A stretch of 64,000 nucleotides of DNA from Acidovorax kalamii. GTDB taxonomy: Bacteria; Pseudomonadota; Gammaproteobacteria; Burkholderiales; Burkholderiaceae_C. Shown here one piece after another: positions 21,239 to 29,349 of the stretch. Location of the stretch: assembly GCF_002245625.1 (NCBI RefSeq), contig NZ_NOIG01000015.1, positions 58,612 to 122,611 on the forward strand. Direction: 5' to 3'. Numbering within the stretch: the first letter of the stretch is position 1; each line of letters starts with the position of its first letter. The notes under the pieces were generated by a model, which ran no database searches, had not been told where the DNA came from, and saw only the letters and a list, made by a program, of their open reading frames with translations. The translations under genes were made by a program, and so were the position numbers.

Positions 21239-21940
21239 TCAGGCGGGCTCCATGCCCTGCTTGCGTTTGGCTTCGGCAGCGGCTGGGGAGGCCAGATAGG
21301 CCAGCAAGGCACGCGCGGCATCCACCTGCTGTGAATGCGCGCCGATACCCGCTGAAAACGTGGTGGTGATCTGGATGGCCGGTGGCAGCGGACCCGCGAT
21401 CTGAATGCCCGGCACGTGCAACAACTCGCTCAGTTGCTGAAAGCCCAGCGCCACCTCGCCCTTGGCCACCAGCGAGCCCACAGGCACACCGGGGGGTGCC
21501 TGCACCATGCGCGGGGCAATCTGCCCGGCAATACCCCAGCGCTCGAACAGTTTGCTCAGCGCCACGCCGCTGGGGCCGGTGGACAGGCTGATGCTGGGCG
21601 CGGCCAGCACGGCATTGCGTACGGCGTCTTCGGTGCTGAGGTCGGGCAGCGGTGCCACCGCAGGCACGGCCACGGCCACGCCGGAGTGCACCCAGTCCAC
21701 CTTGCTGCCGGGCAGCAAATGGCCTGCGGCCATGAGTTTGTCGATGGCGTCGGACGCGAGGATGACCACATCGAACACCTCGCCGCCCGCCACGCGCTTG
21801 GCCGCGTCCACGCCGCCCACCGATTCGATCTGCACCGCGCCCGCCCCGGGGGCACTGGCTGCATAGGCCGCCGTCAGCTCGGCCAGCACCTGGCGGGTGG
21901 CCATGGATGAGATGCCGCGAAGCAGCGGTGCGGTGGTCAT
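21239..21940 (-). CDS. ModA-like substrate-binding-fold protein without signal peptide
   Basis: A 233-residue protein with the type II periplasmic-binding fold of molybdate-binding ModA: RGISSMATRQVLAEL, VILASDAIDKLMAAGHL, SGVAVAVP and the C-terminal ALLAYLASPAAAEAKRKQGM. It has no N-terminal hydrophobic segment, so it should stay in the cytoplasm, unlike a transport protein. It is the first gene of the pmd operon, where known operons carry pmdU. No LigU/GalD-type tautomerase is visible in the window, so a cytoplasmic enzymatic or sensory role on a pathway intermediate is possible. Function is unproven. Confidence 0.75.
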   Translation of the reverse strand: MTTAPLLRGISSMATRQVLAELTAAYAASAPGAGAVQIESVGGVDAAKRVAGGEVFDVVILASDAIDKLMAAGHLLPGSKVDWVHSGVAVAVPAVAPLPDLSTEDAVRNAVLAAPSISLSTGPSGVALSKLFERWGIAGQIAPRMVQAPPGVPVGSLVAKGEVALGFQQLSELLHVPGIQIAGPLPPAIQITTTFSAGIGAHSQQVDAARALLAYLASPAAAEAKRKQGMEPA

Positions 21941-22073
21941 GGGTGTTTGTCTCCTGGCGGGCTCTGCGCGGCCTCTTGAAGGGCCGCAGGGAAAGCCGCA
22001 ACGGGGCTTTCTGTGGCACCGATTGTGGAGAGGGCGGCTGCATTCATGAAGTCGGCACCCGCACTACCAGCTA

Positions 22074-22088
22074 TATCATTCCGTGATT
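22074..22088. promoter_or_regulatory. Candidate LysR box for the pmd operon
   Basis: ATCA and TGAT form a dyad with a 5-base spacer, within a T-N11-A frame (T at 22074, A at 22086). It lies between the divergent LysR gene (start 22129) and the ModA-like gene (start 21940). A second small palindrome, GCTATT-GCA-AATAGC, is at 22100-22114. Regulator binding is inferred from position. Confidence 0.5.
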
Positions 22089-22128
22089 GTTGACCTACAG
22101 CTATTGCAAATAGCAGAGAGCCTTGCCC

Positions 22129-23079
22129 ATGGACCTCAAGCAGATCGAATACTTTGTGCGGGTGGCCGAGCTGGGCAGCTTCACGCGTGCCTCGGTGGTG
22201 CTGGACATTGCCCAGCCCGCGCTGAGCCGCCAAGTGCGCCTGCTGGAGGTGGAACTGCGCCAGAACCTGCTGGTGCGCAACGGCCGGGGCGCCACGCCCA
22301 CCGAGGCAGGCAAGCTGCTGCTGGAGCATGGGCGCGGCATCCTGCACCAGGTGGAGCGCGCGCGCGAGGAGCTGGGCCGCGTGCGCGGGGCCCTCGCCGG
22401 GCGTGTGGCCATCGGCCTGCCGCCCAGCATTGCCAAGGTGCTGACGGTGCCGCTGACGCGCGCCTTCCGCGTGAAGATGCCCGACGCGGCGCTGGCCATC
22501 AGCGAAGGGCTGTCGGTGGCCATGCGCGAATCGCTGACCACGGGGCTGCTCGACATTGCGCTGCTCTACAACACACCGCCCGCGCCGGGCATCGAGATCA
22601 CGGCGCTGCTGGAGGAAGACCTGTTCCTGGTGCAGCGGCGTGGTGGCGCACAACCCGGTGCCGAGGCAGACACCAGCACCCCACTGCCCCTGGGCGATCT
22701 GCCCCGGTATCCGCTGGTCATCCCCACGCGCCCCAACTCGATCCGCATGCTGGTGGAGTCGGAACTGGCCACGCGCGGCAAACGCCCGCAGATCAGCCTG
22801 GAGATTGACGGCGTGGCCGCCATCCTGGACCTGGTGGCCGACGGCGCGGGCTGCGCCGTGCTGCCCATGAACGCGGTCACCACCTCGGGCAAGCCCGAGG
22901 TGTTCAGCACCCGCCCCATCCACGGCGCGAGCAGCGATGACGGAAGCGAAGACGGCGCCCGCCTGCGCAGCAAGCTCTATCTGGCCGTGAGTTCGCAACG
23001 CCCGGCCACGCTCACGCAGCAGGCGATGGCGGAGCTGATTCGCACGACCCTGATGGCGCTGTACAAGACGCCGGGTTGA
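22129..23079 (+). CDS. LysR-family regulator, divergent from pmd operon
   Basis: A 316-residue LysR-type regulator. The winged helix-turn-helix is MDLKQIEYFVRVAELGSFTR to about residue 60 (QPALSRQVRLLEVEL), and the effector domain covers 90-300. It faces the pmd operon across 188 bases that hold a LysR-type dyad, the classical arrangement for a pathway activator. The closest functional analogue would be PmdR. The inducer, possibly protocatechuate or a ring-cleavage product, is inferred. The ATG at 22129 is preferred over the TTG two codons upstream. Confidence 0.9.
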   Translation: MDLKQIEYFVRVAELGSFTRASVVLDIAQPALSRQVRLLEVELRQNLLVRNGRGATPTEAGKLLLEHGRGILHQVERAREELGRVRGALAGRVAIGLPPSIAKVLTVPLTRAFRVKMPDAALAISEGLSVAMRESLTTGLLDIALLYNTPPAPGIEITALLEEDLFLVQRRGGAQPGAEADTSTPLPLGDLPRYPLVIPTRPNSIRMLVESELATRGKRPQISLEIDGVAAILDLVADGAGCAVLPMNAVTTSGKPEVFSTRPIHGASSDDGSEDGARLRSKLYLAVSSQRPATLTQQAMAELIRTTLMALYKTPG

Positions 23080-23106
23080 GTTGCAGACCGGGCCCGCGCA
23101 GCCCCA

Positions 23107-23168
23107 CCCGTTCGGGCTGAGCTTGTCGAAGCCTCGTGCAGCGTTTCGACAAGCTCAACGTGAACGGG
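23107..23168. repeat. Inverted repeat with TTCGACAAGCTCA arms
   Basis: The left arm CCGTTCGGGCTGAGCTTG, ending TCGAA, pairs with TTCGACAAGCTCAACGTGAA plus CGGG with few mismatches around a 14-base loop. It lies between the convergent LysR and oxidoreductase stops and may act as a bidirectional terminator. I recall this palindrome as widespread in proteobacteria. Confidence 0.75.
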
Positions 23169-23223
23169 CGGGAGCAAGCGTCGCAAGAAACAAAACGGCC
23201 GCCGCGCGCCGCCTGCTTTCGAA

Positions 23224-24162
23224 TCAGTCGTTAGAAGGTGCCTTGCGCACGCTGCCCAGCACCCTGTCCGCATAGTCCTGCCAGCGCGCATCCTGAGGCA
23301 GGTCCGCGAACACCCCGGCACGCGCCAGGTCGGCCACCCACTGCTGCTTGTCGGCGATGGCCGATGTCATCAAAGGCTCCATGCCGGCTTCGCCCACGGT
23401 GCGGGCCGACTCGCGCATCTCTTCGGCGCGGCGCTGGCCGTGTTGCACCACGCGGCTGAAGAAGTAGCGGCCCTGCTGGTGCCAGTCGATGGACGGAAAG
23501 GTCTCGGCCAGCGTGGGCAGCACATGGTCTTCCACGCCGTAGTGGCGGGCGGTGGCGTAGCTCTCGATGACCAGGGCTTCGAGGCCTTTGATCATCACGC
23601 TGCGGCACATCTTGATGGCGCTGGCCACGCCCAGGCGGTCGCTGACCGGTGTGGCGTCCATGCCCCAGGCCTGCAGTGCAGGTGCCAGCGCAGCCGCGTG
23701 GGGGCCGCCCAGCAGCATGGGCACGGCCATGCCATAGGGCGGCACCGAGGTCATCACGCCCGCCTCCACATACCGCCCGCCGCGCGCCTCGATGCATTGC
23801 GCGGCCTGCTGCTTGGTGCCGGGCGAGGCGGAGTTGAGGTCCAGAAAAAACGCGCCCGGGACGATGTGCGGCGCCACCGCCTCGGCCACCGCCAGCGTGT
23901 TGCTGGCCGTGACGGCCGACACGATGAGTTGGCGCCCGGCGCACAGCGCGGCCACGCTGTCGGCCGCGCGCACGCCTGCGGCCTGTGCGTGGGCCAGCGG
24001 CTCGGAGCCCTTCGCGGGGTCGATGAACTTCAGATCCCACACCACCAGATCGCCCACACCCCGGGCGCGCAGGCCTGCCGCAAAGATGCGGCCCACCTCG
24101 CCGTAGCCAACGATGCCCAGACGGTGCATTGGGAGCGTGTCTTGCTTCTCTTCAGTCTGCAT
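23224..24162 (-). CDS. NAD(P)-dependent oxidoreductase, DUF1932 type
   Basis: A 312-residue protein of the 6-phosphogluconate/3-hydroxyisobutyrate dehydrogenase fold. The Rossmann motif is LGIVGYGEVGRIFAAGL; FLDLNSASPGTKQ and the DUF1932 helical domain (IKMCRSVMIKGLEALVIESY) follow. The Lys in IKMCRS is at the catalytic position of the superfamily. An alternative start at 24129 would begin directly before the Rossmann strand. It is last in the TRAP transporter operon, 18 bases after the Bug gene, which suggests reduction or oxidation of a lignin-derived acid or aldehyde. The substrate is unknown. Confidence 0.82.
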   Translation of the reverse strand: MQTEEKQDTLPMHRLGIVGYGEVGRIFAAGLRARGVGDLVVWDLKFIDPAKGSEPLAHAQAAGVRAADSVAALCAGRQLIVSAVTASNTLAVAEAVAPHIVPGAFFLDLNSASPGTKQQAAQCIEARGGRYVEAGVMTSVPPYGMAVPMLLGGPHAAALAPALQAWGMDATPVSDRLGVASAIKMCRSVMIKGLEALVIESYATARHYGVEDHVLPTLAETFPSIDWHQQGRYFFSRVVQHGQRRAEEMRESARTVGEAGMEPLMTSAIADKQQWVADLARAGVFADLPQDARWQDYADRVLGSVRKAPSND

Positions 24163-24180
24163 GGTGCGGTCGGTGTTCTG

Positions 24181-25158
24181 TCATTGCCTGGGGATGCCCG
24201 CGCGCTCGATCACGGCGCGCCAGCGTTCGATGTCGGACTTGAGCAGCGCGGCGGCCTGCTCGGGCGTAGAGGTTCGCGGCTCCACGTTGAGGGCGCGCAA
24301 CTGCTGCTGCACCGCAGGCGTGGCCACGGAGGCCACCACCTCGCGCTGCAGGCGGTCCACCACGGCGCGCGGTGTGCGCGCAGGGGCAGCCAGCGCGTTC
24401 CACGATGCGGCCACAAAACCCTTTACCCCCGACTCCGCCGCCGTGGGCAGGTCGGGCAGGGCGGCAGACCGCTGCTCGCTGGCCACGGCCAGCACCCGCA
24501 GCGCACCCGCGCGCACCTGGGGCAGTGCGGGGCCGAGGATCTCCACGCCCACATCCACCTGGCGCCCCCGCAGCGCGGTGATGAGCGCGGGCGTGCCGTT
24601 GAAGGGCACCACCTGCGCATCGATGGCCGCACTGCTTTTGAACAGCTCGGCCGCAAGGTGCTGGGTGCTGCCGGTGTTGATGCTACCTATGTTGAGCCGC
24701 CCCGGATGGGCGCGCGCGTGCGCCAGCAGCTGGCCCAGCGTGTGGTGCGGCGAATCGGCAGGCACCAGCACGGCGATGTCGAACACGCCCAGCGTGCTGA
24801 TGGGCGTGAAGCCGGCCACGGTGTCGTAGGGCAGCGCCTTGAACAGGCTGGCCGTGACGGCCGTGCCGTTGGACATGAGGAACAGGGTGTGCCCGTCGGG
24901 CTCGGCACGGGCCACGGCATCGGCCGCCACCACGCCACCCGCACCCGGGCGGTTGTCGATGACCACCGGCTGCCCCAGCCGCGCCGCCAGGCCGGTGGCC
25001 ACAGCGCGTGCCGTGAGGTCGCCCACACCGCCCGCCGCAAACGGCACCACGATGCGCAGCGGCTTGGAAGGAAAGGCGGGCTGGGCCTGCAGTCCACCCC
25101 AGGGCGCCAGCCCTGCGGCGGCCAGGGCGCGGAGCGCGGTACGGCGATCCAAGGGCAT
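24181..25158 (-). CDS. Bug-family (TctC-like) solute-binding protein
   Basis: A 325-residue solute-binding protein. Residues 1-26 form a signal peptide with twin arginines (MPLDRRTALRALAAAGLAPW). Mature features are KPLRIVVPFAAGGVGDLTAR, VVIDNRPGAGGVVA and VAASWNALAAPARTP. The gene begins nine bases after the dctM-like stop, so a TRAP permease and a tripartite-type binding protein are co-transcribed, which is unusual because the two transporter families normally have different binding proteins. A partner permease of its own type is not in the window. Confidence 0.9.
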   Translation of the reverse strand: MPLDRRTALRALAAAGLAPWGGLQAQPAFPSKPLRIVVPFAAGGVGDLTARAVATGLAARLGQPVVIDNRPGAGGVVAADAVARAEPDGHTLFLMSNGTAVTASLFKALPYDTVAGFTPISTLGVFDIAVLVPADSPHHTLGQLLAHARAHPGRLNIGSINTGSTQHLAAELFKSSAAIDAQVVPFNGTPALITALRGRQVDVGVEILGPALPQVRAGALRVLAVASEQRSAALPDLPTAAESGVKGFVAASWNALAAPARTPRAVVDRLQREVVASVATPAVQQQLRALNVEPRTSTPEQAAALLKSDIERWRAVIERAGIPRQ

Positions 25159-25167
25159 CTCAGCCCC

Positions 25168-26487
25168 TCAGCCCACGAACTGCACCAGCCACAGCGAGAT
25201 GGGCGGGAACAGCAGCAGCAGCGTGGTGCGCACCACATCGCTGGCCAGGAAGGGCATCACACCCTTGTAGCTCTCGGCAATCGGCACATCCTTGGCCATG
25301 CCGTTGACCACGTACACGTTCAACCCCACGGGCGGCGCGAGCAGACCAAAGCCCACGGTCATGAGCACCATGATGCCGAACCAGATGGCCGTGTGCTCCT
25401 GCGACATGCCGAAGTCCAGGCCCATGATCACCGGGAAGAAGATGGGGATGGTCAGCAGGATCATGGACAGCTCGTCCATCACCGCGCCCAGCACCACGTA
25501 GAAGATCAGGATGCCCGCCACCACCAGGTAGGGCGAGACGTTCCAGCCCTGGATCAGGCTGGCCAGCTGGCCGGGCACCTGCGTGAGCGCCAGCGCCGTG
25601 TTCATCATGTCGGCGCCGATGAAGATCATGAAGATCATGGCGCTGGCAGACGCGGTGGACAGGAAGCACTGCTTGACCTTCTCCAGCGTCAGCTCGCGCT
25701 TGAGCAGCGCCGCGACAAAGGTGCAGGCCACGCCCACGCCTGCCCCTTCGGTGGGGGTGAACAGGCCGCCGTAGATGCCGCCAAACACCACCAGGAACAC
25801 GATGGCGATGGGCAGCACACCCATCAGGGCCTGCAGGGACATCTTGGGCAGGTCCACCGTATGGTCGGGCGCATGGCCCGGGCGGATGCGCACGTAGATC
25901 GCAATCGCGATCATGTAGCCCAGCATGGCGATGATGCCGGGGATGGTGGCCGCAGCGAACAGCTTGGCGATGTTTTGCTCGGTCAGGATGGCGTAGATCA
26001 CCAGCGGCACCGAGGGCGGGATCAGGATGCCCAGCGTGCCGCCTGCCGCCAGTGTGCCGGTGGCCAGGCGGCCCGAGTAGCCATGCCGCTTCATCTCGGG
26101 CAGCGCCACCGAGGTGATGGTGGCGGCCGTGGCGATGGACGAGCCGCAGATCGCACCAAACGCCGCGCTGGCCCCCACGGCGGCCATGGCCAGCCCGCCC
26201 TTGAAGCGCGCCATGAGCACGCTGGCGAACTGGAACAGCGCCTTGGAGATGCCCCCCTGGGTGGCAAAGTTGCCCATGAGGATGAACAACGGGATCACCG
26301 ACAGGTCGTAGCTTGCAAACCGTGCAAACGCCAGGCCATTGAGGTTGTTCAGAAACGGCGGCAGCCCCACCTGGTAGAGGTAGCCAAAGGCACCGGCGGC
26401 AAACATCGCCGCCGCAATGGGCACACGCACCACCATGAGCGCCAGCATCACGCCAAAGATGCAGAGAGCGAGAAGCAGCGGGCTCAT
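25168..26487 (-). CDS. TRAP transporter large permease (DctM type)
   Basis: A 439-residue inner-membrane protein with about 12 helices, the Na+-dependent permease of a TRAP carboxylate uptake system. DctM-family segments include LSVIPLFILMGNFA, GAICGSSIATAATI, LGILIPPSVPLVIYAI and GADMMNTAL. Its ATG overlaps the dctQ-like stop by four bases. The neighbouring vanAB and pmd genes make an aromatic acid such as vanillate or protocatechuate a likely substrate, by inference. Confidence 0.94.
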   Translation of the reverse strand: MSPLLLALCIFGVMLALMVVRVPIAAAMFAAGAFGYLYQVGLPPFLNNLNGLAFARFASYDLSVIPLFILMGNFATQGGISKALFQFASVLMARFKGGLAMAAVGASAAFGAICGSSIATAATITSVALPEMKRHGYSGRLATGTLAAGGTLGILIPPSVPLVIYAILTEQNIAKLFAAATIPGIIAMLGYMIAIAIYVRIRPGHAPDHTVDLPKMSLQALMGVLPIAIVFLVVFGGIYGGLFTPTEGAGVGVACTFVAALLKRELTLEKVKQCFLSTASASAMIFMIFIGADMMNTALALTQVPGQLASLIQGWNVSPYLVVAGILIFYVVLGAVMDELSMILLTIPIFFPVIMGLDFGMSQEHTAIWFGIMVLMTVGFGLLAPPVGLNVYVVNGMAKDVPIAESYKGVMPFLASDVVRTTLLLLFPPISLWLVQFVG

Positions 26488-26966
26488 GCGACGCCCTCTT
26501 CTTCTTTCTGCGCCGGGCCGAAGGCCTGCACCAGGGCAATCACCCCCGTCAGCAGCAGGGGCGGCACCATGACGGCGTAGGTGATCCACTCGGGAAAGCC
26601 CAGCATCATGGTCGTGGTCATGGAGCTGCGGGCGCTGAGCCCGCCTGCGGCCGTGCGCCAGGCCAGCACGATGAACATGGCGGCCAGCAGCAGCGCGCCA
26701 AAGCGGTCCAGCCGCGCGTTGACGGCCGAAGAGGCCCGGGCGGTGAAAAAGTCCACGATGATGTTCTGGCGGCGCAACTGGCACCAGGGCATGAACAGCG
26801 CAATGGCCGCACCAGCGGCCACGGCCGTCAGTTCATAGTCGCCCAGCAGGGTCCAGCCCGTGGTGTTGCGGCCGATGAGACTGGCGCAGGTGATCAGCGT
26901 CACCCCCGTGAGAATGATCCCGGCCAGCACCGCGCAGGCCTGGGCGAGAAACGATAGGAACTTCAA
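26484..26966 (-). CDS. TRAP transporter small permease (DctQ type)
   Basis: A 160-residue membrane protein with four helices (about 8-30, 45-65, 85-105, 125-148), matching the DctQ subunit. It has the short family motif SLIGRNTTGWTLLGDYEL and the conserved FPEWITYAVMVPPLLLT. It is translated between the binding protein and the large permease, with a four-base overlap with the latter. Confidence 0.92.
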   Translation of the reverse strand: MKFLSFLAQACAVLAGIILTGVTLITCASLIGRNTTGWTLLGDYELTAVAAGAAIALFMPWCQLRRQNIIVDFFTARASSAVNARLDRFGALLLAAMFIVLAWRTAAGGLSARSSMTTTMMLGFPEWITYAVMVPPLLLTGVIALVQAFGPAQKEEEGVA

Positions 26967-27078
26967 GGCAGGGTCCTGTCAGAAAAATCAAACCGATCCG
27001 TCCCGGCGCCTGCCAGGGCGGATCGGCGTGCACAGGCGCCCCAGGCACGCCCGGGTGCACCCAAAAGCAACACCACGC

Positions 27079-28116
27079 TTATTTGCTGTGTTTCTCGATC
27101 AGGGCCCGGGCTTCGGCCGCGAGCTTGGCACCGTCGATGCCCTTGCCCTTGACCTCGTTGATCCAGTCGGTCTCCACACTGGCGGCGGTGCGGCGCCAGC
27201 GCTGGGTCTCGGCCACGTCCAGGGCCACGATGTTGTTCTTGGCGCGCTCGGCAATCTGGCGGCCCAGCTTGTCGCCTTCGTCCATGGCGCGGCCGAACAT
27301 GGCAGCGGTCTCGATGCCGGAGTTCTTGTCGATCACGGCCTTGAGGTCGGGGGGCAGCTTGTCGTAGCTGGCCTTGTTCATCGAGAACGCAAAGGTCTGC
27401 GTGTACAGGCCTTCCTTGCCCGCAAAGGTGGTGTGGTTGCGCACCAGCTCGGTCACCTTGAGCGACGGCGTCACCTCCCACGGGATGGTGGTGCCATCGA
27501 TGGTGCCCTTGCTGAGCGCATCGGTCACCGCAGGCACGGGCATGCCTACGGGCGTGGCGCCCAGCTTGGTAAGCATGTTGCTGATGATGCGCGAGCCACC
27601 ACGCACCTTCATGCCGCGCAGGCTTTCCAGGCCGGTCACGGGGGTCTTGGTGTGGAACAGGCCGGGGCCGTGGGTGTGCACAGCGATCAGCTTCACATCC
27701 TTGAATTCGTCGGCCGCGAACTTCTCGACGTATTCCTGGATGGCGCGCGAGGAGGCTTCGGCATTGCCGCTCATGAAGGGCAGCTCGAACACTTCGGTCT
27801 TGGGGAAGCGGCCCGGGGTGTAGCCCAGCACCGTCCAGGTGAAGTCCACCACGCCATCGCGCGCCTGGTCGAACAGCTGCGGGGGCGCGCCGCCCAGCTG
27901 CATGGCATGGAACAGCTGCACCTTGATCTTGCCGCCCGATTCGGCCTCGATCTTCTGGGCCCAGGGCACCAGGGCCTTGGCCGGGATGGTGGCCTGGGGT
28001 GGCAGCATCTGGTGCAGCCGCAGGGTCACGGTCTGCGCCATGGCGCTGCCCGCCACCGTGGCCAGGGCAGCTGCCCCGAGGGCCGTCAATGCGGCGCGTC
28101 GCTTGAGGAAGTTCAT
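27079..28116 (-). CDS. TRAP transporter periplasmic binding protein (DctP type)
   Basis: A 345-residue secreted binding protein with a signal peptide at residues 1-26 (KRRAALTALGAAALATVAGS, cleaved after AMA). DctP features include VPWAQKIEAESGGKIKVQLF, RDGVVDFTWTVLGYTPGRFP, LESLRGMKVRGGSRI (the carboxylate-binding Arg region) and TIDGTTIPWEV. GGAGAC lies upstream of the ATG at 28116. It leads the operon dctP-dctQ-dctM-Bug-oxidoreductase, 173 bases downstream of the vanR-like gene. Aromatic carboxylate transport is inferred from context. Confidence 0.93.
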   Translation of the reverse strand: MNFLKRRAALTALGAAALATVAGSAMAQTVTLRLHQMLPPQATIPAKALVPWAQKIEAESGGKIKVQLFHAMQLGGAPPQLFDQARDGVVDFTWTVLGYTPGRFPKTEVFELPFMSGNAEASSRAIQEYVEKFAADEFKDVKLIAVHTHGPGLFHTKTPVTGLESLRGMKVRGGSRIISNMLTKLGATPVGMPVPAVTDALSKGTIDGTTIPWEVTPSLKVTELVRNHTTFAGKEGLYTQTFAFSMNKASYDKLPPDLKAVIDKNSGIETAAMFGRAMDEGDKLGRQIAERAKNNIVALDVAETQRWRRTAASVETDWINEVKGKGIDGAKLAAEARALIEKHSK

Positions 28117-28289
28117 TTTTGTCTCCAGTCTCCGTGGGTCTGCACTTGTATCTTTTTCTGCATGCGTGGGGCGCATCTGAGCCTCACTGTGCATGCGGTC
28201 ACGGCCACATGCCAGTTCTATGACGGACTTTCAGCTATGCCAGACCGTTATGAAACCGGTGAAACCCGCAGAACGGCAGCAGGACGGGT

Positions 28290-29078
28290 TCATCGGCGGC
28301 GGATGAGAGCGAGGGCAGGCATGCTGGCAGCGCCCTGCCCGGCCGCCTGCGCGGACAGGGCGGAACGCAGGTTGCGCTGGGCCAGGCGCGAGTGCTCGCG
28401 CAGGATGGCCTCGGCGCGTGCGCCTTCGTGGTGTTCGATGGCATCGAGCAGCTGGCGGTGCTGGTCCTGCGCCACCACCAGCATGTCGCGCGCCTGGGGC
28501 GAATGGGTCTGCACCAGCACGAAGGCCGAGGGCGAGGCAAAAGGCAGGCCCTTGACCCGCTCCAGCTCGCGCGCCACCACGCTGGCGCCCAGCATGCGGC
28601 CCAGCAGCACATGGAACTGCGCATTCAGCTCGACATAGCGCGCAAAACCCCGGTCGTCCAGGGCCGGGGGTGCCAGCGTGGCATCGATGGCGTCCAGGCA
28701 GGCGTGGGCGTCGGCCAGCACGGCGGGCGGCACCCCGCGTTCGGCCGCCAGACGCGCCGCCAGCCCCTCCAGGGTGCCGCGCAGCGCAATCGCATCGGCC
28801 ACATCGGCTTCAGAAAAAGTGCGCACGGCGTAGCCGCCGCCGGGCAGGCGCTGCAGCAGCCCCTCCTGCTCCAGCCGCATCAGAGCCGCGCGGATGGGCG
28901 TGCGCGACACCCCCAGCTTCTCGACGATGGCCAGCTCGGCAATGCGCGCGCCGCCGGGCAGCTCGCCCGCCAGGATCATCTCGCGCAGGCGCAGCTGCGC
29001 TTTCACCGACTGGGAGGCTCCCGCTTCGGCGCCGTCGCCAAGGGTGGGCTCCGCCACCGGGGATTCACTGGGGTTCAT
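28290..29078 (-). CDS. vanR: GntR-family (FCD) regulator of vanillate demethylase
   Basis: A 262-residue regulator. The N-terminal winged helix covers about 25-95 (LREMILAGELPGGARIAEL, GVSRTPIRAALMRLEQEGLL) and an all-helical FCD effector domain covers 105-235 (ALRGTLEGLAARLA, HHEGARAEAILREHS). Divergently placed vanAB and two ATGTATACAT palindromes in between support a VanR-type repressor released by vanillate. The start at 29078 is chosen over 29093. The TRAP transporter operon follows downstream on the same strand. Confidence 0.88.
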   Translation of the reverse strand: MNPSESPVAEPTLGDGAEAGASQSVKAQLRLREMILAGELPGGARIAELAIVEKLGVSRTPIRAALMRLEQEGLLQRLPGGGYAVRTFSEADVADAIALRGTLEGLAARLAAERGVPPAVLADAHACLDAIDATLAPPALDDRGFARYVELNAQFHVLLGRMLGASVVARELERVKGLPFASPSAFVLVQTHSPQARDMLVVAQDQHRQLLDAIEHHEGARAEAILREHSRLAQRNLRSALSAQAAGQGAASMPALALIRRR

Positions 29079-29136
29079 AGGCAAACAAGTCAAAGAGGTT
29101 GGGGGTGACGCTTCGCCTGAGAGACGCCGCCCATTA

Positions 29137-29146
29137 ATGTATACAT
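29137..29146. promoter_or_regulatory. GntR/VanR operator, copy 1
   Basis: The palindrome ATGTATACAT lies 58 bases upstream of the vanR start. Its TGTATAC core is the classical site of FCD-type GntR repressors. Its position suggests autoregulation. Confidence 0.7.
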
Positions 29147-29241
29147 AGCCAAAGGATCAGCCCCATAGATTTCAAAGAAAATCTTTTAAAAACAATGATT
29201 TATGGGATATCACAGGTCGCAATAGCTGATTTATCACTATT

Positions 29242-29255
29242 CAATGTATACATTG
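29242..29255. promoter_or_regulatory. GntR/VanR operator, copy 2
   Basis: CAATGTATACATTG is a perfect 14-bp palindrome with the same core as copy 1, 94 bases upstream of vanA. It probably overlaps the vanA promoter. Confidence 0.75.
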
Positions 29256-29349
29256 GTGCCGCTTTTTCGCACAATCCGCCCAGCAAGCCCACCCCGCGCG
29301 GCGACGCATGCTCCCCAGCGCGGCCCCACCACACAAAGAGACAAGCCCC

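Noticed and set aside
23440..26580. A 1046-codon open frame on the plus strand opposite the TRAP operon
   Set aside because: It is antisense to dctM, dctQ, a Bug gene and the oxidoreductase, has His/Gln/Arg-rich low-complexity translation and no domain. GC-rich codon bias explains the absence of stops.
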